From assembly GCA_032629725.1 (NCBI GenBank), contig JAFEVB010000008.1, positions 1,736,001-1,800,000 of the forward strand: DNA of 64,000 nt. Direction: 5' to 3'. Source of the DNA: Gremmenia infestans. Lineage: Eukaryota; Ascomycota; Leotiomycetes; Helotiales; Hamatocanthoscyphaceae. Position 1 is the stretch's first letter, and every line of letters starts with the position of its first letter. Under the pieces are notes generated by a model. That model had not been told where the DNA came from. It did not search any database and saw nothing but the letters and a program-made list of their open reading frames with translations. The position numbers and the translations under genes were made by a program. Shown here in pieces: positions 44,884 to 57,206 of this stretch.

Positions 44884-46532
44884 TCATATGCGCTCCAATA
44901 GCTCGATGATCTTCTCACACGCTTTCACGCGCCCGCCAAATCTCCCGCTGATCTCCGCCAGCTCTTTAGCTTTCTGCCTCATCCTCAAAGGTTCCTCACC
45001 GTCCCCCAATACTCGCGACAAAGCCCTAGATAACTCTGCAGCCTCGACACCAGGTGCAGCGCTTCGACTTCCGTAGATGCCAATACCCAAGTACTCGACA
45101 CGGTTGGCAAACTCGAAGGTATCGAGCCAGCAGGGCAGGACGATCTGTGGTACTCCAGCACTAGGAATGGTTAGTTGTGATCAGGGGAAGCACAGAGATG
45201 ATCAGGTACCTCAGAGCTTCGTGGAAAGAATTCGAGCCTCCGTGATGCACAGAACAAATCACACGACCCGTTTGCAACACAGCTAGTGGATCTACCGAGA
45301 GCCATTCTAGCACTTTAACCCTCCCTGAAGCGAGCTCGTTCGAAATCGCATCTAGTGGTCCTTCTTCCAGTCCAGTGGCTCGAAAATCGCCCTCTAGATT
45401 TAGTTTTGAATTCGTCCCATTTTGGAATGCTGATGCGCCGGGAGTCTTCAATTTCCATAGAACTTGAACATCAGGTCTCTTGTCAAGTAAATGCTTCAGA
45501 CTCGCTGCAAATTGTCGCGCCATAGATCTGTCCATTCGAATGTGTGACCCGAGATTAATCAGCACGGTAGGACAACGCATAAGCCACGCCTGAAGCTCCG
45601 GGTCTATTTCCGACACCGACGAGAATGGGAGCAAAATTGGCCCGCAGGCAGTGACATTGACCTCGAGGTGGCATGGAAAGTCGGTCTCGGGGATTGAGGG
45701 CACTAGGTAGTGGTTCTCCTTTTGCCAGATGTTGAAGACTGGCGGTAGGGAGGGGAGATTTTGAGCTTTGCGCCATGACATGAGGGCCCTGACTGTGGGT
45801 GATCTGATGAGGATCAAGATTAGACGGGCTTTGAGGTAGATGTTTGCTGGGATGAGATGCCAGGGAACGGGATATGTGAATGCGGATGAGATGCTATGAC
45901 AATTAGTGCCGGTGGCCTGGAAAGTGTGTGTATACTTACGCTGGATATAGAAAAAACTGAAGTCTAGAGAGTGGCTGCCTCTTGCGAAGAATATCTTGAA
46001 ACGTATTCGGACTCAGGACAACGCACTTCCGTGATATTTTCAAGCAGGCATCGAGTCCTTGGCTAAAGAGGGGATCGGCCACTATTATATCGGGATTGAC
46101 AGTTTGCAAAATGTGTATACAACTCTCGTAGCCCAGAATGTATTCACGCTCATCCCAAGTATTAGCTATTGCTGGAAGAGTCACTCGATACGTATCTAAA
46201 GCTCCTCGAATTCCAGGGGGGTATGGTCCTATGAAATCATCTTTGGCAGCTAGAGCTTCAGAAGATGAAGTACCTGGAACGGTGTGGAATATAGCGGCTG
46301 TTGAATCGTCCGTTGCGGCTAGCTCGTTGAGTTCTCTGATACGACCTTCGAGGAGTGCAAAGGATGCGAAGTGAACTTGATACTTTCGACGCAGGAGTAG
46401 CTCGTAAGCAACGGCTAGTATGACATTGGCTTGGCCATATTCGCTGCTTGTGAGGAAGAGGATTTTCTTGTGCCCACGCTGTTCACCACTGCTCCTTGTA
46501 GACTTCTCGCTGGATGACATTGGACCATTCAT
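44884..46532 (-). CDS. UDP-glycosyltransferase (GT1 family)
   Basis: Transfers a sugar from a UDP-sugar to a small lipophilic acceptor. Minus-strand exons 45940-46532, 45210-45893 and 44884-45160 give 517 aa. The N-terminal domain begins KKILFLTSSEYGQANVILA, the acceptor-side Rossmann fold. The C-terminal domain carries VLINLGSHIRMD and the donor-binding signature VHHGGSNSFHEAL, joined across the last intron to SAGVPQIVLPCWLDTFEFANRVE. No signal peptide and no C-terminal membrane helix, unlike animal UGTs, so a cytosolic enzyme similar to other fungal UGTs is likely. Acceptor unknown; roles in detoxification or metabolite glycosylation are possible. An internal Met5 is an alternative start. 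Confidence 0.9.
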
Positions 46533-47476
46533 TGGGTGTGGACTAAATATACCAAGTAAAAATTTCTATTACAATCGCAGACTAAAAAAAATAAGATATC
46601 TGGGAGATCTTAGGCTCTTATTCATTCTCGTGGCAAGCAGCTCAAATGTGGCTGGATGATCCTTGAGACCTAGAACTATCTAGTATTCTGGAGTAACACT
46701 TACAGTATCTCTAGTAGTGTCGCTATTTAAAACACACCACGTACAAGTAGGGAGATCCAATAGATAATTGAGCGTGCCCCTATACCACGAAAGCAAGATA
46801 TAAAAGCTAGCGTAATCTGAAGAAGACTATCCTATTAAATCCAAGTTTTAAAGCACTCCATCTAACCCATATCTTGTATTTTGTTACATGGTGCGTTTTG
46901 AATAGCGACAGTACTGGTAGAGGTAGTGCGGGGGGGCTAGACCACTGTACCGTACCATCTTCCCTCACCCGAGACCGAGGCCTCGGGCATGTGAGAATCG
47001 AGTATTGTAACGTCCACAAGGGTGAAAACGGCGCCAGTGACTTGCTGACAAGGAAGAGACTATTGTATTCGCAGTCGCACAGTCTCCTCTCTTGGCTAAC
47101 CCGAAATGAAAGCTCAATGGCACACAAGCAAAAGAGAGAGGAACAGATTTCAATCAACTGCCGGCCCAAGAAAATGTCATTTTGTATTGGGTTTCATATC
47201 AATGTCGCAAGGAGACGAAGAGTTGTGTAGGTATGTTGAAGGAGAAGCTAGAATACTCGGTAGAGAAATCTGTCGTGATAGAGACAGTTCGTGAACGACA
47301 GGGGCTCGAGGGGGTTCTGCATGGAAATGCTCAGCCTCAGCTGCAGCCTCACCTGGTATCACCTCACCACCACATTGCAGCACAGCATTCAGGATCATGT
47401 CTTCGCTCACAGATTCATCTGCAGTTCCTTTTAATTTTCTATCCTACCATATATACATCATAGTATTCTTCTCGCC
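46533..47476. promoter_or_regulatory. Divergent promoter of UGT and RRM genes
   Basis: 944 bp between opposing starts. Several short open frames exist but overlap each other on both strands and have no coding motifs. Confidence 0.5.
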
Positions 47477-48191
47477 ATGGTTTGTATCTACTATTCCCGA
47501 ATAATGTAAACGATGCTGACAGGCACAGAATGCACCAAGGCCGCAAAGACTCGACCAAGATGTCGCCTCTTCCTTTACACCCCCATTACCTGCACTACCC
47601 AGCAGCCATGATGGGCCTTCTCCTCTAGAACGCCCTGTTTCGTGGGTGTCCGGCTCTCGTGCGGAAACCGGCTGGCAGTACGACATTGCGACGAGAGCGA
47701 CGGAATTCGAAGAGGATAGCCAGCCGCAGCCTAACGACTCTGCAGACCTTCCGCCAGGCTATCCCGCCGACAAACACTCTCCCTGTAATACTTTATACGT
47801 GGGAAATCTCCATCTCGATACCTCTGAAGATGAGCTTAAGGAGTTGTTCTCAAAGCAGGCTGGTTACAAACGCCTATGCTTCAGAACTAAGTATAATGGG
47901 CCGAGTTGTTTTGTTGAATTTGAACGGATTTTAGATGCTACGAGAGCTTTGAGAAATCTCCATGGTTATACTATTCATGACAGCACTATTAAATTAGGCT
48001 ACTCGAAGAACTCTCTTGGTGTACGATTAAAGGAAGACGAATCTCCAGGGAGGAACAGACATGCTATAGTCCAGCGTAAAGTCGAGGCTTCTGGTTTTGA
48101 GACTCAACCCACAGCACATGCGCTGCAAGAACTAGTGGTCAAGGGAGATATCCTGTCTGCCAGCTTTTGGAAGAGCATTTTGAAGATGTGA
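47477..48191 (+). CDS. Short Whi3-like RRM RNA-binding protein
   Basis: A 3-nt first exon (ATG, 47477-47479) and a second exon 47523-48191 give 223 aa starting MAQNAPRPQ. A single RRM occupies about residues 90-170: CNTLYVGNLHLDTSEDELK (RNP2 region), GYKRLCFRTKYNGPSCFVEF (RNP1 region) and LGYSKNSLGVR. This is the C-terminal RRM type of the yeast cell-cycle regulator Whi3, but the long glutamine-rich N-terminus of Whi3 is absent, so it is a short paralogue. A consensus donor GTGAGT sits directly over the stop codon (AAGAT-GTGAGT), so a longer spliced product cannot be excluded, but no acceptor gives an open frame. An alternative acceptor at 47527-47528 would drop two residues. Confidence 0.8.
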
Positions 48192-48257
48192 GTTGCCGTT
48201 TACACGCTCGTCGATATATTTCACTTTCCCGCCGTGTCTTATGAGGTGGCAAACTTT

Positions 48258-50600
48258 ATGGAATGTTTTATAGCAGTTTCAAGTCTAAAGGTTCTGTTAT
48301 CAGAATATCCTGTCGAGGAGAAACTAACCTTCCCTCTCTTGCAGGTAGCGCAAGAAGACTTCGACTGGCTTCACGAACTATTGGATATCGGGTGTAGTTG
48401 TGCGGAAATGGCAAAGCTTCTTATTGACGGCGAGAGGGAGTCGCCCTGGATACCCATTACACCACCATCCCCAATAAACGCCAAAATGAGCGGAAATTTC
48501 CATCAGAAGAATTGCGTACATCAAGGAGGCCACGAAATTAGTAACTCCCCTCAGGTCAGACATGCTCATCCACTTGAAACACCTGGAAAGAAAGTGAAAG
48601 AGATCATTAGTGAATACTGTGGCCTTGCTGGCATCGTACCTCTCGAAGTCGAGGATTCGTGGTCTAACACTTCCTGCGTTCAATTCGGAGATGCGAATTC
48701 TTGCGCTTGGGTTAGCACTTCGGAGAACACCAAGAGAAAAACCCGGACCAGTCGTATCTCGTGGCTCACGCAGCTCATATACGATATGGAAAGGATCATG
48801 CGCGCTATTGGGTTTCTTCAAGCGAACGGACTCTGCTGTGACTCAATTACCATATTGAGAAACTCAGAGGCAGTCAATTTCATTGAGTTGTGCAATATCA
48901 ATGTTCAACTTATAGCAAATTTTTATACCTCCTTGAAATGTCGGAAAGAGGATGTGTCGGTCAAACGTCGGCTTGATAATTGTAAGGTATTCTCACTAAA
49001 TATCTTGAACCGTTTCATTGGAAAAGACCCCTATCAAGCCATTTACTCTAACATCGGAGAACCCAATTATGAGTTGGTTGTTCAATGTCTGTTTGTGGCA
49101 ATTCTGAGCTATGTTCAAGCTCACATTGGGGGGCTACATCCAGGATATCTGGTAAAGGAGCTGAGAAAAATACATCTTCTGGGGAGCCAGACTTCGGAAC
49201 AATCGAAATTGGGGGGAGGACATGTAATGGTGGAACTGGTTGACTTCACTTGTATAAAGGACATGGTCGGCGATTCGGTCCTGGTATTCAGACACTCCTC
49301 TAATAACATTTTCGCCAAAGCGGCCAGATTTGACCTTCTAGCAAGCCCAGAAGGTATTGTAGATACTTGGGGTCCCGCGAGATTTATCGCACATTCGGGG
49401 GAAGGCTCTCGAACGCTACAGGCGATTGAGATTGGTGGAGGGACCATAGGTCGCATGATCGAAGATCCCGAAAAATTCCATTGGAGTCTGGGGCAAAGCT
49501 TTTATTCAAACGACAGAAAAGTTTCGACTGGGAAGAGAAAATATTGATAGGTGGCACCACAATTAACAGGAATTGTCCATTGGACGAGACCAAAAGCTGG
49601 CGCCATCCAACGACAAATGGATATCTAAAGCACCTTGGGACCTACAGCTGTAGCTGGGAGCTTCGAGAGAGACAAGCAGGGTTACAAGGTGGACAGTACG
49701 ACGTTCTCCAATTCAACGCTACATACGTAAAGCAAAATGGTGTCACACTGAAGCAACAGCAAGTGATGCTTCCTTTCAACGAGATCGATCTAGCGTTTCT
49801 CAATTCGACGTGCGGGCTTCAGATCAGCTTTTGCACGGGAGTTGCAAGGCGAGTTGCTCTCCGTGAGCTTCTTGCCGATGTGATGGTGCCTTTCGTCGAG
49901 TCACGGATCCAAAAACCCGCCCACTGGGAAGACCTCAAGACAAGATGCAATATCGTGGACAACTTCCGGACAAATGACTTAGAACAATGGTTCGAAAACC
50001 TGACAAGAGAACAGCGAGCCAGCGTGATACAGATTGTACGATCCATTGCTAGAGGTACTGAAAGACACCGGAATCGACAAAAATGGCGAAGAGCTTGTGA
50101 TTGCATGGGTACGAAAAGAGAGTCCGCATTCAAGTCTCCGCCTACGTTGCGAAAAGACAAGCCTATGGGCACGCATCCTCGCCGACTCAGAAGACTGCGC
50201 AACCTTTGCATGCATCACCCCTCTGTGCCTCCAAAGCGACAAACACAAATGCCGCTGCCTTGAAGTAGCGCCCTGGCACAATGTCAGCAACCTGCTGGAC
50301 ACAGCAGTCTGTCCACAGCTTTCCAACCACGAACTGACAACCGTCGCAACCACTCTCACGCCATTCAAGCTGCAACACCAAGTCAGTTACTGGATCGGGA
50401 AATCGGGCTCAAATATGATTGCTAAAGTGTGGTTGACGAATGCAAATGCGGATCCGATTTTTGTTGTGAGGCAGAAGGTCATACCGGAAAAGTACAGAGC
50501 GAGGTTCCCGAAAAGTATGGTAGAGAGGTTGGGGCGGTTGAGGGAACGGCAGGCGAGTGAGACGATTGCGAAACAGGTTCTTATACTTACAGAGATATGA
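48258..50600 (+). pseudogene. Large fungal hypothetical protein gene with two frameshifts
   Basis: Three overlapping frames together make one conserved-looking protein of about 780 residues. Part 1 (48258 to about 49490) includes QEDFDWLHELLDIGC and ASPEGIVDTWGPARF, up to EKFHWSLGQ. Part 2 (about 49490 to 50030) begins around FDWEEKILIGG and contains INRNCPLDE and LNSTCGLQISFCTG. Part 3 (about 50036-50600) has DPLLEVLKDTGIDKNGEEL and ends TEI. The two frame changes lie near 49490-49515 and 50030-50036 and cannot be explained by introns with proper sites and length. Probably a recently inactivated gene, or two single-base assembly errors. I recognise the DTWGP and DWEEKILIG blocks as typical of a fungal-only family of unknown function, without a name. 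The 5' start (48258) is uncertain. Confidence 0.6.
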
Positions 50601-51556
50601 TGATGATTTATGAGGCATGATGAGATACCCAGGATTTATAGCGCAATAGTTCGAAAGACGTTTTAGCAAGTCTTATTCCCGCATCGAGCGATTTAGATGG
50701 AATATATAAGATACATGGTGTACGAATCCGAATTGAACGGGACACTTCAGACAAAACAAGTCGCTTGGTGAAGATGAATAAGCACCTGCACCAGCAGCTC
50801 CATACTGCAAGATAACAGTAAGTTGCGATATCAGGATGGCGACTAATGCTGTGGAAGAAAGAACCAGCTACCTACCTAGTTTCAGACCCGCTTCAGCCTT
50901 ATTGCAAACGACGAGTCGTTGGTGTACAGTATAACCGAGATACAATCCAACAAGCCTTCTTCTGGGCGTATCCAAAAGTATTCTTGCGGCACGCAACGCA
51001 TCTTCTAGGGGTACATGTACTGTACGTGTCTTGCCCTCATCCAACAGTAGATGTCAGCATACTCGTAGTGTAGATCACGAAGCACAGTGTGGAGGTTCTT
51101 TTGCCCAAGTGCGAGCCATTAAGAGTGCAGGGCAGAACTTCGGGTATATCATTTAGTGGAGGTGGAGGGTTTCCTGCCTCGCTAAAAGTAAGGGGCGGCG
51201 GGGTAGCGGTTCATCGGGCTCATCGGGCCTCGTTTCCGCTTATCAGAGCCCCCAGATCTTTCACGATGGTCTCATTTTATGGGGAAACTTCCGCACGCAG
51301 CGAATGACTTCATCGCAAGCCGGGAACCCGTTATGCGGACTCGACTTGTGCCGCGGATTCCCCGATACTTTCGACGGCATATCGGAAACTCTCACCTCGG
51401 GTCAGGGCTAGACAGGGTCAAGGTCAGGGTTAAAAGCTATTCCTCATATGAGCTCCTCTTACCGTCGTCTTTCGTCTTTTTATTTTCCTCTTTCCTAAAC
51501 TTCCACTTTCATCTATTCTGGTCAATTGATACCAAAGGCTTGCCAAATCATTCATC
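50601..51556. other. Upstream region of the beta-glucosidase
   Basis: 956 bp without a supported gene. A CT-rich tract (about 51450-51520) precedes the start codon, as expected for a fungal promoter/leader. Confidence 0.5.
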
Positions 51557-54271
51557 ATGGGCGACGTCAGCGGATCCCAACCGCATCATCCATCACCAAT
51601 CCAGCTCCTCGACGTCGAAGATGTTCTAACGAAGCTCACCAAAACAGAAAAAGCAGCTTTGACCGCAGGTGATTCTAATCACTTTCCCTTGTTCGCTCTA
51701 AACTGATTAAGGATACAGGCATCGATTTCTGGCACACGAAAGCCATTCCCCGCCTCAACGTCCCATCCCTCCGTCTCTCAGACGGCCCCAACGGTGTCCG
51801 CGGCACCAGATTCTTCAACGGCGCCCCCGCAGCCTGCTTCCCCAACGGGACCGCCCTCGCCGCAACATGGGATGTCGACCTCCTCCAAAAAGCCGGCGTG
51901 CTAATGGGCGAAGAAGCCAAGCTCAAAGGCGCTCACGTGCTGCTCGGCCCAACCGTAAACATGCAACGCAGTCCGCTGGGCGGCCGGGGCTTCGAATCGT
52001 TTTCCGAAGATCCAGTTTTAGCCGGTTTCGCTGCAGCGGCTATTGTGAATGGCGTGCAGACGACTGGGGTCGTGGCTTCGATTAAGCATTTTGTCACTAA
52101 TGACCAAGAACATGAGCGGATGGCTGTTGATTCGAGGGTTACGGAACGTGCCTTGAGGGAGATTTACTTGTTGCCGTTTCAGATTGCCGTTAGGGATTCG
52201 AGGCCGGGGAGTTTTATGACGGCGTATAATAAGTTGAACGGGGTGCATTTGAGTGAGAATAGGAGGATTCTGCAGGATGTTTTGAGGGGGGAGTGGGGGT
52301 GGGAGGGGTTGATTATGAGTGATTGGTGGGTTTCGTCCCCTTATGCGAAGCTTTTTGTTCGTACTTGAGACCAAGAACTGACACATATTGTATTCAGGTT
52401 CGGCACTTACTCTACTTCCGGAGCAATTAACGCAGGCCTGGATCTGGAAATGCCGGGTCCAACCAGATGGCGGGGCGGAATTCTAGAACACGCTCTTCTT
52501 TCCAAGAAGATAACAGAGTATACCTTGGATCTTCGCGTGCGAGAAGTTCTCAAGCTATCAAATCGAGTCCGAGATTCCGGTGTTCCTGAGAATGCACCCG
52601 AAAAATCACAAAATACCCCTGAGACAGCCGCGCTTCTGAGGAAGATTGGTTCCGAATCGATAGTGCTACTCAAAAATGATAGTAACGCTCTTCCATTTAA
52701 GAAGACCGAGACAGTAAGTTGACCTAAAAACATGCCGCTAATGCTAGCACTTTCTAATATCTTGCCAGGTAGCTATCATTGGGCCGGCTGCGAAAGCAGC
52801 CGCATATTGTGGTGGGGGTTCCGCGACTTTAAATCCATACTACGCCATCACGCCTTTCGACGGCATAACCGCCAAAGGCGGCTCCGTAAAATACTCCACG
52901 GGCTGTTACGCGCATAAAATGCTCCCCGGTCTCGGGGCCCAAGTAAAGACGGCCGACGGCAAGCCTGGCGTTGTTTTCAAGGCCTTTACATCACCACCCA
53001 CAGATACAGACCGCGTACCCGTGGACACCATCGAAATAGTGGACACTAATATGTACCTCTCTGATTATACGCACCCCAAACTAACGGAGAATCTGTGGTG
53101 GGCTGAAGTAGAAGCGTACTTCACGCCTGACGAGAGCTGTGAGTTTGAGTTTGGATTGACTGTTCATGGGACGGGGAAGCTGTATGTAGATGGTGAGGTC
53201 TTGGTTGATAATGAGACAACACAACGGCCTGGTGGGAGCTTCTTTAATGTTGGGACTGTGGAGGAGACGGGCATTAAACATGTTGAGGCGGGCAAGACTT
53301 ACAAAATCAAGGTTCAGTGGGCGAGTGGCATCACTTCGAAACTCGCCGAGGCCGATGGCGTTGTGTCGTTCGGCGGTGGTGGTTTAAGAATCGGTGGCGC
53401 GAGAGTCATCAATGTGGAAGAGGAGATTAAAAAGGCCGTTGAGCTTGCGAAGTCGGTCGATCAGGTGGTCTTATGCGTGGGATTGAACTCGGACTGGGAG
53501 CAAGAGGGACATGATCGTCCTCATATGGATCTACCAGAACATACAGACGCCTTGGTCGCAGCCGTAGCGGCTGCAAACCCCAAGACCGTGGTCGTAGTAC
53601 AGTCCGGAACCCCCGTCGCCATGCCATGGGCGAACGACGTCGCTGCAGTCGTACAGGCATGGTACGGCGGCAACGAAACCGGAAACGCCATTGCCGATAT
53701 CCTTTACGGAGACGTGAACCCCTCTGGCAAGCTATCGCTATCATTCCCCAAGCAAGTCGAGGACAACCCCGCGTACTTGAGCTACCGGTCAGAGCGCGGC
53801 CGTGTGCTCTACAGCGAGGACATCTATGTCGGATACCGGTATTACGAAGCGACGAAGAAAGCCGTCGCGTGGCCGTTTGGCTGGGGTCTCTCGTATACTA
53901 CTTTCGCGTTTTCTGATTTGCATGTCGCTGTAGACGACAAGTCTCTTACAATCAGCGTGAGCGTGAAAAATACCGGCTCGGTTGACGGCAGTGAAGTCGT
54001 GCAAGTTTATCTCACGCAGCAGGCTCCCTCCATCAGACGGCCAGTGAAGGAATTGAAAGGGTTTCAAAAAGTGCGCGTTGAGAAGGGGTCACGTAAGAAG
54101 GTCGAAGTGGTGATTGAGAGGAAATACGCTACGAGCTTCTGGGATGAAGAGCGGGATCAGTGGATTGAGGAGAGCGGGGTTTATGATGTCCTTGTTGGGA
54201 ATTCTAGTGCGAATACGCCGTTGAATGCTTCGTTTAAGGTGGCGGAGACGAGTTGGTGGTCGGGGTTGTGA
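51557..54271 (+). CDS. GH3 beta-glucosidase with PA14 domain
   Basis: Hydrolyses beta-glucosides (cellobiose, aryl-glucosides). Exons 51557-51668, 51719-52325, 52398-52713 and 52769-54271 give 845 aa, the usual size for PA14-type GH3 enzymes. The N-terminal TIM barrel contains LSDGPNGVRG, GRGFESFSEDP and SIKHFVTNDQE. The nucleophile Asp (about 239) is in IMSDW, whose Trp codon spans intron 2. The alpha/beta sandwich begins VAIIGPAAKAA; a PA14 insert lies about residues 400-550 (FTPDESCEFEFGLTVHG). The likely acid/base Glu is in NSDWEQEGHDR (about 586-596). The C-terminal fibronectin-III-like domain follows FGWGLSYTTF. No signal peptide, so it is probably intracellular, like many PA14-type fungal BGLs. 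Convergent to the isomerase gene, 280 bp apart. Confidence 0.95.
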
Positions 54272-54551
54272 TACCTTGAGCCAATGGTTGGTCAGTCGGT
54301 CTTGGTGCTCTGGAAATGTTAGAATACCATAGGTCTAAAATTGGCAATCGTTTTCGTGCCGAGACAATGATCGTTCTTTTACAAAAAAGTATCTCTTTCG
54401 CTTTTTAGATCCGCGTTTCCGGATGCTGTAAAGTGCCACGGCCAAAACGCTGTATCTGAAGATGGGACTTGACACTGGGCGGGGGGTGGATATGATGTTC
54501 TCTATGATTAACTGGGATGCAGAAGTACTTATACATTGATTATATTACCAT

Positions 54552-55652
54552 CTAAATTTTTGACGCCCGTTTCTTAGAATTGGCTGTACATCACATCAGG
54601 TCAGCAAGGCGGCAATAACGCGGAAAGAAAGACGACGTACCTTCCAACTGCTTCTTCTTCTCCGCAAACCTCGCCCTCGGAGCTCCCTCCACGAACCTCT
54701 CAGCCAGCGCATCCATAGCATTAACCACAGCAACCAACCTCCCATCCCTCAGGGGCGCATTCTGCAGCCTCTTAACCTCAATCATACTCTTTCCATCATT
54801 AGACCTCAACTGCTCTTCCAAAAAGCCCTTGACGCTCTCCTGGAAGCCCTCCGCAGGGAAGATATGGTTCACAATACCATACTGCTGCAATTCCTCAGCA
54901 GTAAGCTTGCGTCCAAACATCAGCATCTCGTTAGCGCGGTGCACGCCCATGCTTTGCGCCAGGTTGATGGCGGAGCCGTATTCGGGGACTAGGCCGAGGG
55001 AGGAGAAGTTTATCTGCAGATAGGTCGAGGTCGAGGCGAGCAGGATGTCAGAGCTCCCCGTGAACCAGGCTGCGCCGCCGCCTACGGCTGGGCCGTTGAG
55101 GGCTACGACGAATACTTTTTTATGGTCGATTATGCTGCGGAGCATTTCGAGACCTAGGGAATGCAGCGCACGTGAGTACGGGAAATGGAAAGCTGCCAAG
55201 AATCGGATACGTGGAAGAGGGAGGGATAGACAATACTAGAGGGATTATATACCTGGGGCGAAGCGAGTAATATATACCAACTTTTTCTCGGCATCATTGG
55301 CATACGTCTCGTTGGAATCTAATCCAGAACCTTGGACACATTTCATCAGCATTGATTTTGAGCTATAATAACGTTAAAGAGGAAGCGTACCCCTCACATC
55401 AGCACCAGCTGAGAAAAACCTTCCTTCTCCAGTAAGAACCGTGAAAACGGTATCAGGATGGTCATTTAATTCACGCATGGCTGCAATGGTCTCCGCCATG
55501 AGCTTGCCACCGAATGAGTTGAGGGTTTTGGGACGGTTAAACTATATATTGTTATTTTGATATTCTGGAAAGTAGAGGGTGGGAGATACTTTAATGGTTC
55601 CGATTTGACCTTCTATGGTCAGGATGATATCTTGGTACTTGGTCTTGGACAT
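54552..55652 (-). CDS. Peroxisomal delta3,delta2-enoyl-CoA isomerase (crotonase family)
   Basis: Shifts 3-enoyl-CoA double bonds to the 2-trans position so that unsaturated fatty acids can enter beta-oxidation. Minus-strand exons 55590-55652, 55391-55541, 55253-55330, 54641-55153 and 54552-54583 give 278 aa. FNRPKTLNSFGGKLMAE starts the crotonase fold. The oxyanion-hole regions are FFSAGADVRG and NGPAVGGGAAW; LGLVPEYGS carries the Glu typical of isomerases. The last exon of 32 nt adds KKRASKI, whose final SKI is a PTS1-type peroxisomal signal. Without that intron the frame would end in ADLM with no signal. This splice has a consensus GTACGT donor and ACAG acceptor. Divergent to the VOC gene at 56062. 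Confidence 0.9.
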
Positions 55653-56061
55653 GGTGAGAATTGTCGAGACGGCTCAAGCTATTTTGTTCGTTTAAGTAGG
55701 ATAGATGGCGTTGGGAGTGAAAGAGGGTGGGAATGCAATTCTTTGGGAAAACTAGAGGAGAATGATACTCGGTAAATCAGATAATGGCCCTTTGATATCT
55801 TATCTTACAGAAAAGTAGTTGATTTTGTTGTGTGTCACTTACTACCTACAAGAGGTGTAGATGTACCTAGCGCACGGTAAAGGCGGGGGCGGGGAAACTC
55901 CAACCGGCAGCCGAGGCGCCGAAGAAACCAACGACGACAATATTACTGATCCGCGTATTTCATATCCAACCAAATGGCTTCAGTTCACAGCCATTCTCCT
56001 AATGTGATTATGTTTGATATACGATTCATATAGATCCAAATTAATCCCAACCTGGTTCAAA
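55653..56061. promoter_or_regulatory. Divergent promoter of isomerase and VOC genes
   Basis: 409 bp between opposing starts. A CGGGG-containing, GC-richer segment lies near 55880-55900; no site assigned. Confidence 0.45.
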
Positions 56062-57206
56062 ATGCCACAAACGAAACCCCAGGCGCGAATGCCACCAGCA
56101 CCAACGCGTCTCCGCCAAATCGCACTCGTGGCCTCGGATCTAGAACGTGCGAAGCATCTGCTAGTATGCCGGATACAAAAACGGGCCGTTCAATAGAGGG
56201 CTAAATAGAGAACAGACAACGGTCATTGGAACGGAGGTTATCTTTCGAGATCCTCTGGTTGAGCAATGGGGACTGAGGAACATACTCGGTACATGGCTTC
56301 ACGAAGCTACTAATTAACGCTTTTTCTAATGACTTCGTAGTTCCCATAGGAGGCGATATTATCGAGGTACGTCTTGGCAAATGATGTGGTTTATATATAG
56401 GTCGAGGCTAATGGAAACAAGCAAGGTCGTTTCGCCCTTTAAGCCAAACACAACCGCTGGCAGACTCCTCTCGAAACGCGGGGATGGCGGATACATGATA
56501 ATCATGCAGACCGAAGATGCCTCTGCACGGCGAGACTATCTGCAGTCGAATAAGCTGGCGCAGGTAATCCTTAATCATGAAAGTGAGGATTCAGTCTGCG
56601 TTCAGTATCATCCAAAGGGGATTAAAGGTATGCAATTTTTCTGCCACCCGAGTCAGGCTGAAATAGACATCTTGTGTTTGTCGCAAGTCCTCGCATTGTA
56701 ACTAACGATATTTGGTGAATACAGGTGGCATGATCCCCGAACTCGACTCTCATTCGCCCTCAGACACAAACCCCACGCCATTACAAACCCGCTTCTCCCC
56801 CTGGCACGCCTGCGGACCGCGCACCTCATATGCAGATTACGCCGCTGGCATGAAACGGCACTCGGATTTACATTTGCTATCCGCTGCATGTCGCCTCGCG
56901 CCCGGAGACGACGGTGTAGAGGGTGCGGTACGGCAATGGGAAGATGTATTCGGCGTCGTGCGCGGGAAGCGGGGAGGAGGGAACGAGTTTGTGAACGCGA
57001 GACTGGACTTCGTACCTGGGATACAAGGGCAGGCTGGAGGATTGGTGGAGATATGTATTGGCGTAGAAGGACACATTGCGCTGAGTGAGATGCTGGGTAG
57101 GGCGAAGCGGATGGGTGTGTTGGGGGGTGATGGAGCTGTGGAGATGTTGGGAGTGAGATGGGATTTTGTGCTTTTCGAGGGGGGGCAAGTCAATAGTAGG
57201 CTGTGA
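56062..57206 (+). CDS. Glyoxalase-like (VOC superfamily) domain protein
   Basis: Exons 56062-56163, 56216-56288, 56341-56366, 56426-56627 and 56725-57206 give 294 aa. The N-terminal half begins RLRQIALVASDLERAK, the first beta-strand and helix of a VOC/glyoxalase-like half-module. It continues with TVIGTEVIFRDP, VPIGGDIIEVVSPF and a GDGGYMIIMQTEDASARR block. The order matches the Glyoxalase-like family of metal-dependent dioxygenases/lyases. The second half includes ELDSHSPSD and a Gly-rich C-terminus. Metal ligands cannot be assigned with certainty (candidates: the first-strand region and the Glu of DIIEV). One 26-nt exon is unusually short, but its splice sites are good and it keeps the frame. 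Substrate unknown. Confidence 0.82.

Noticed and set aside
46874..47463. Several overlapping frames of 60-120 aa on both strands
   Set aside because: Mutually overlapping, without motifs, in the UGT/RRM divergent promoter.
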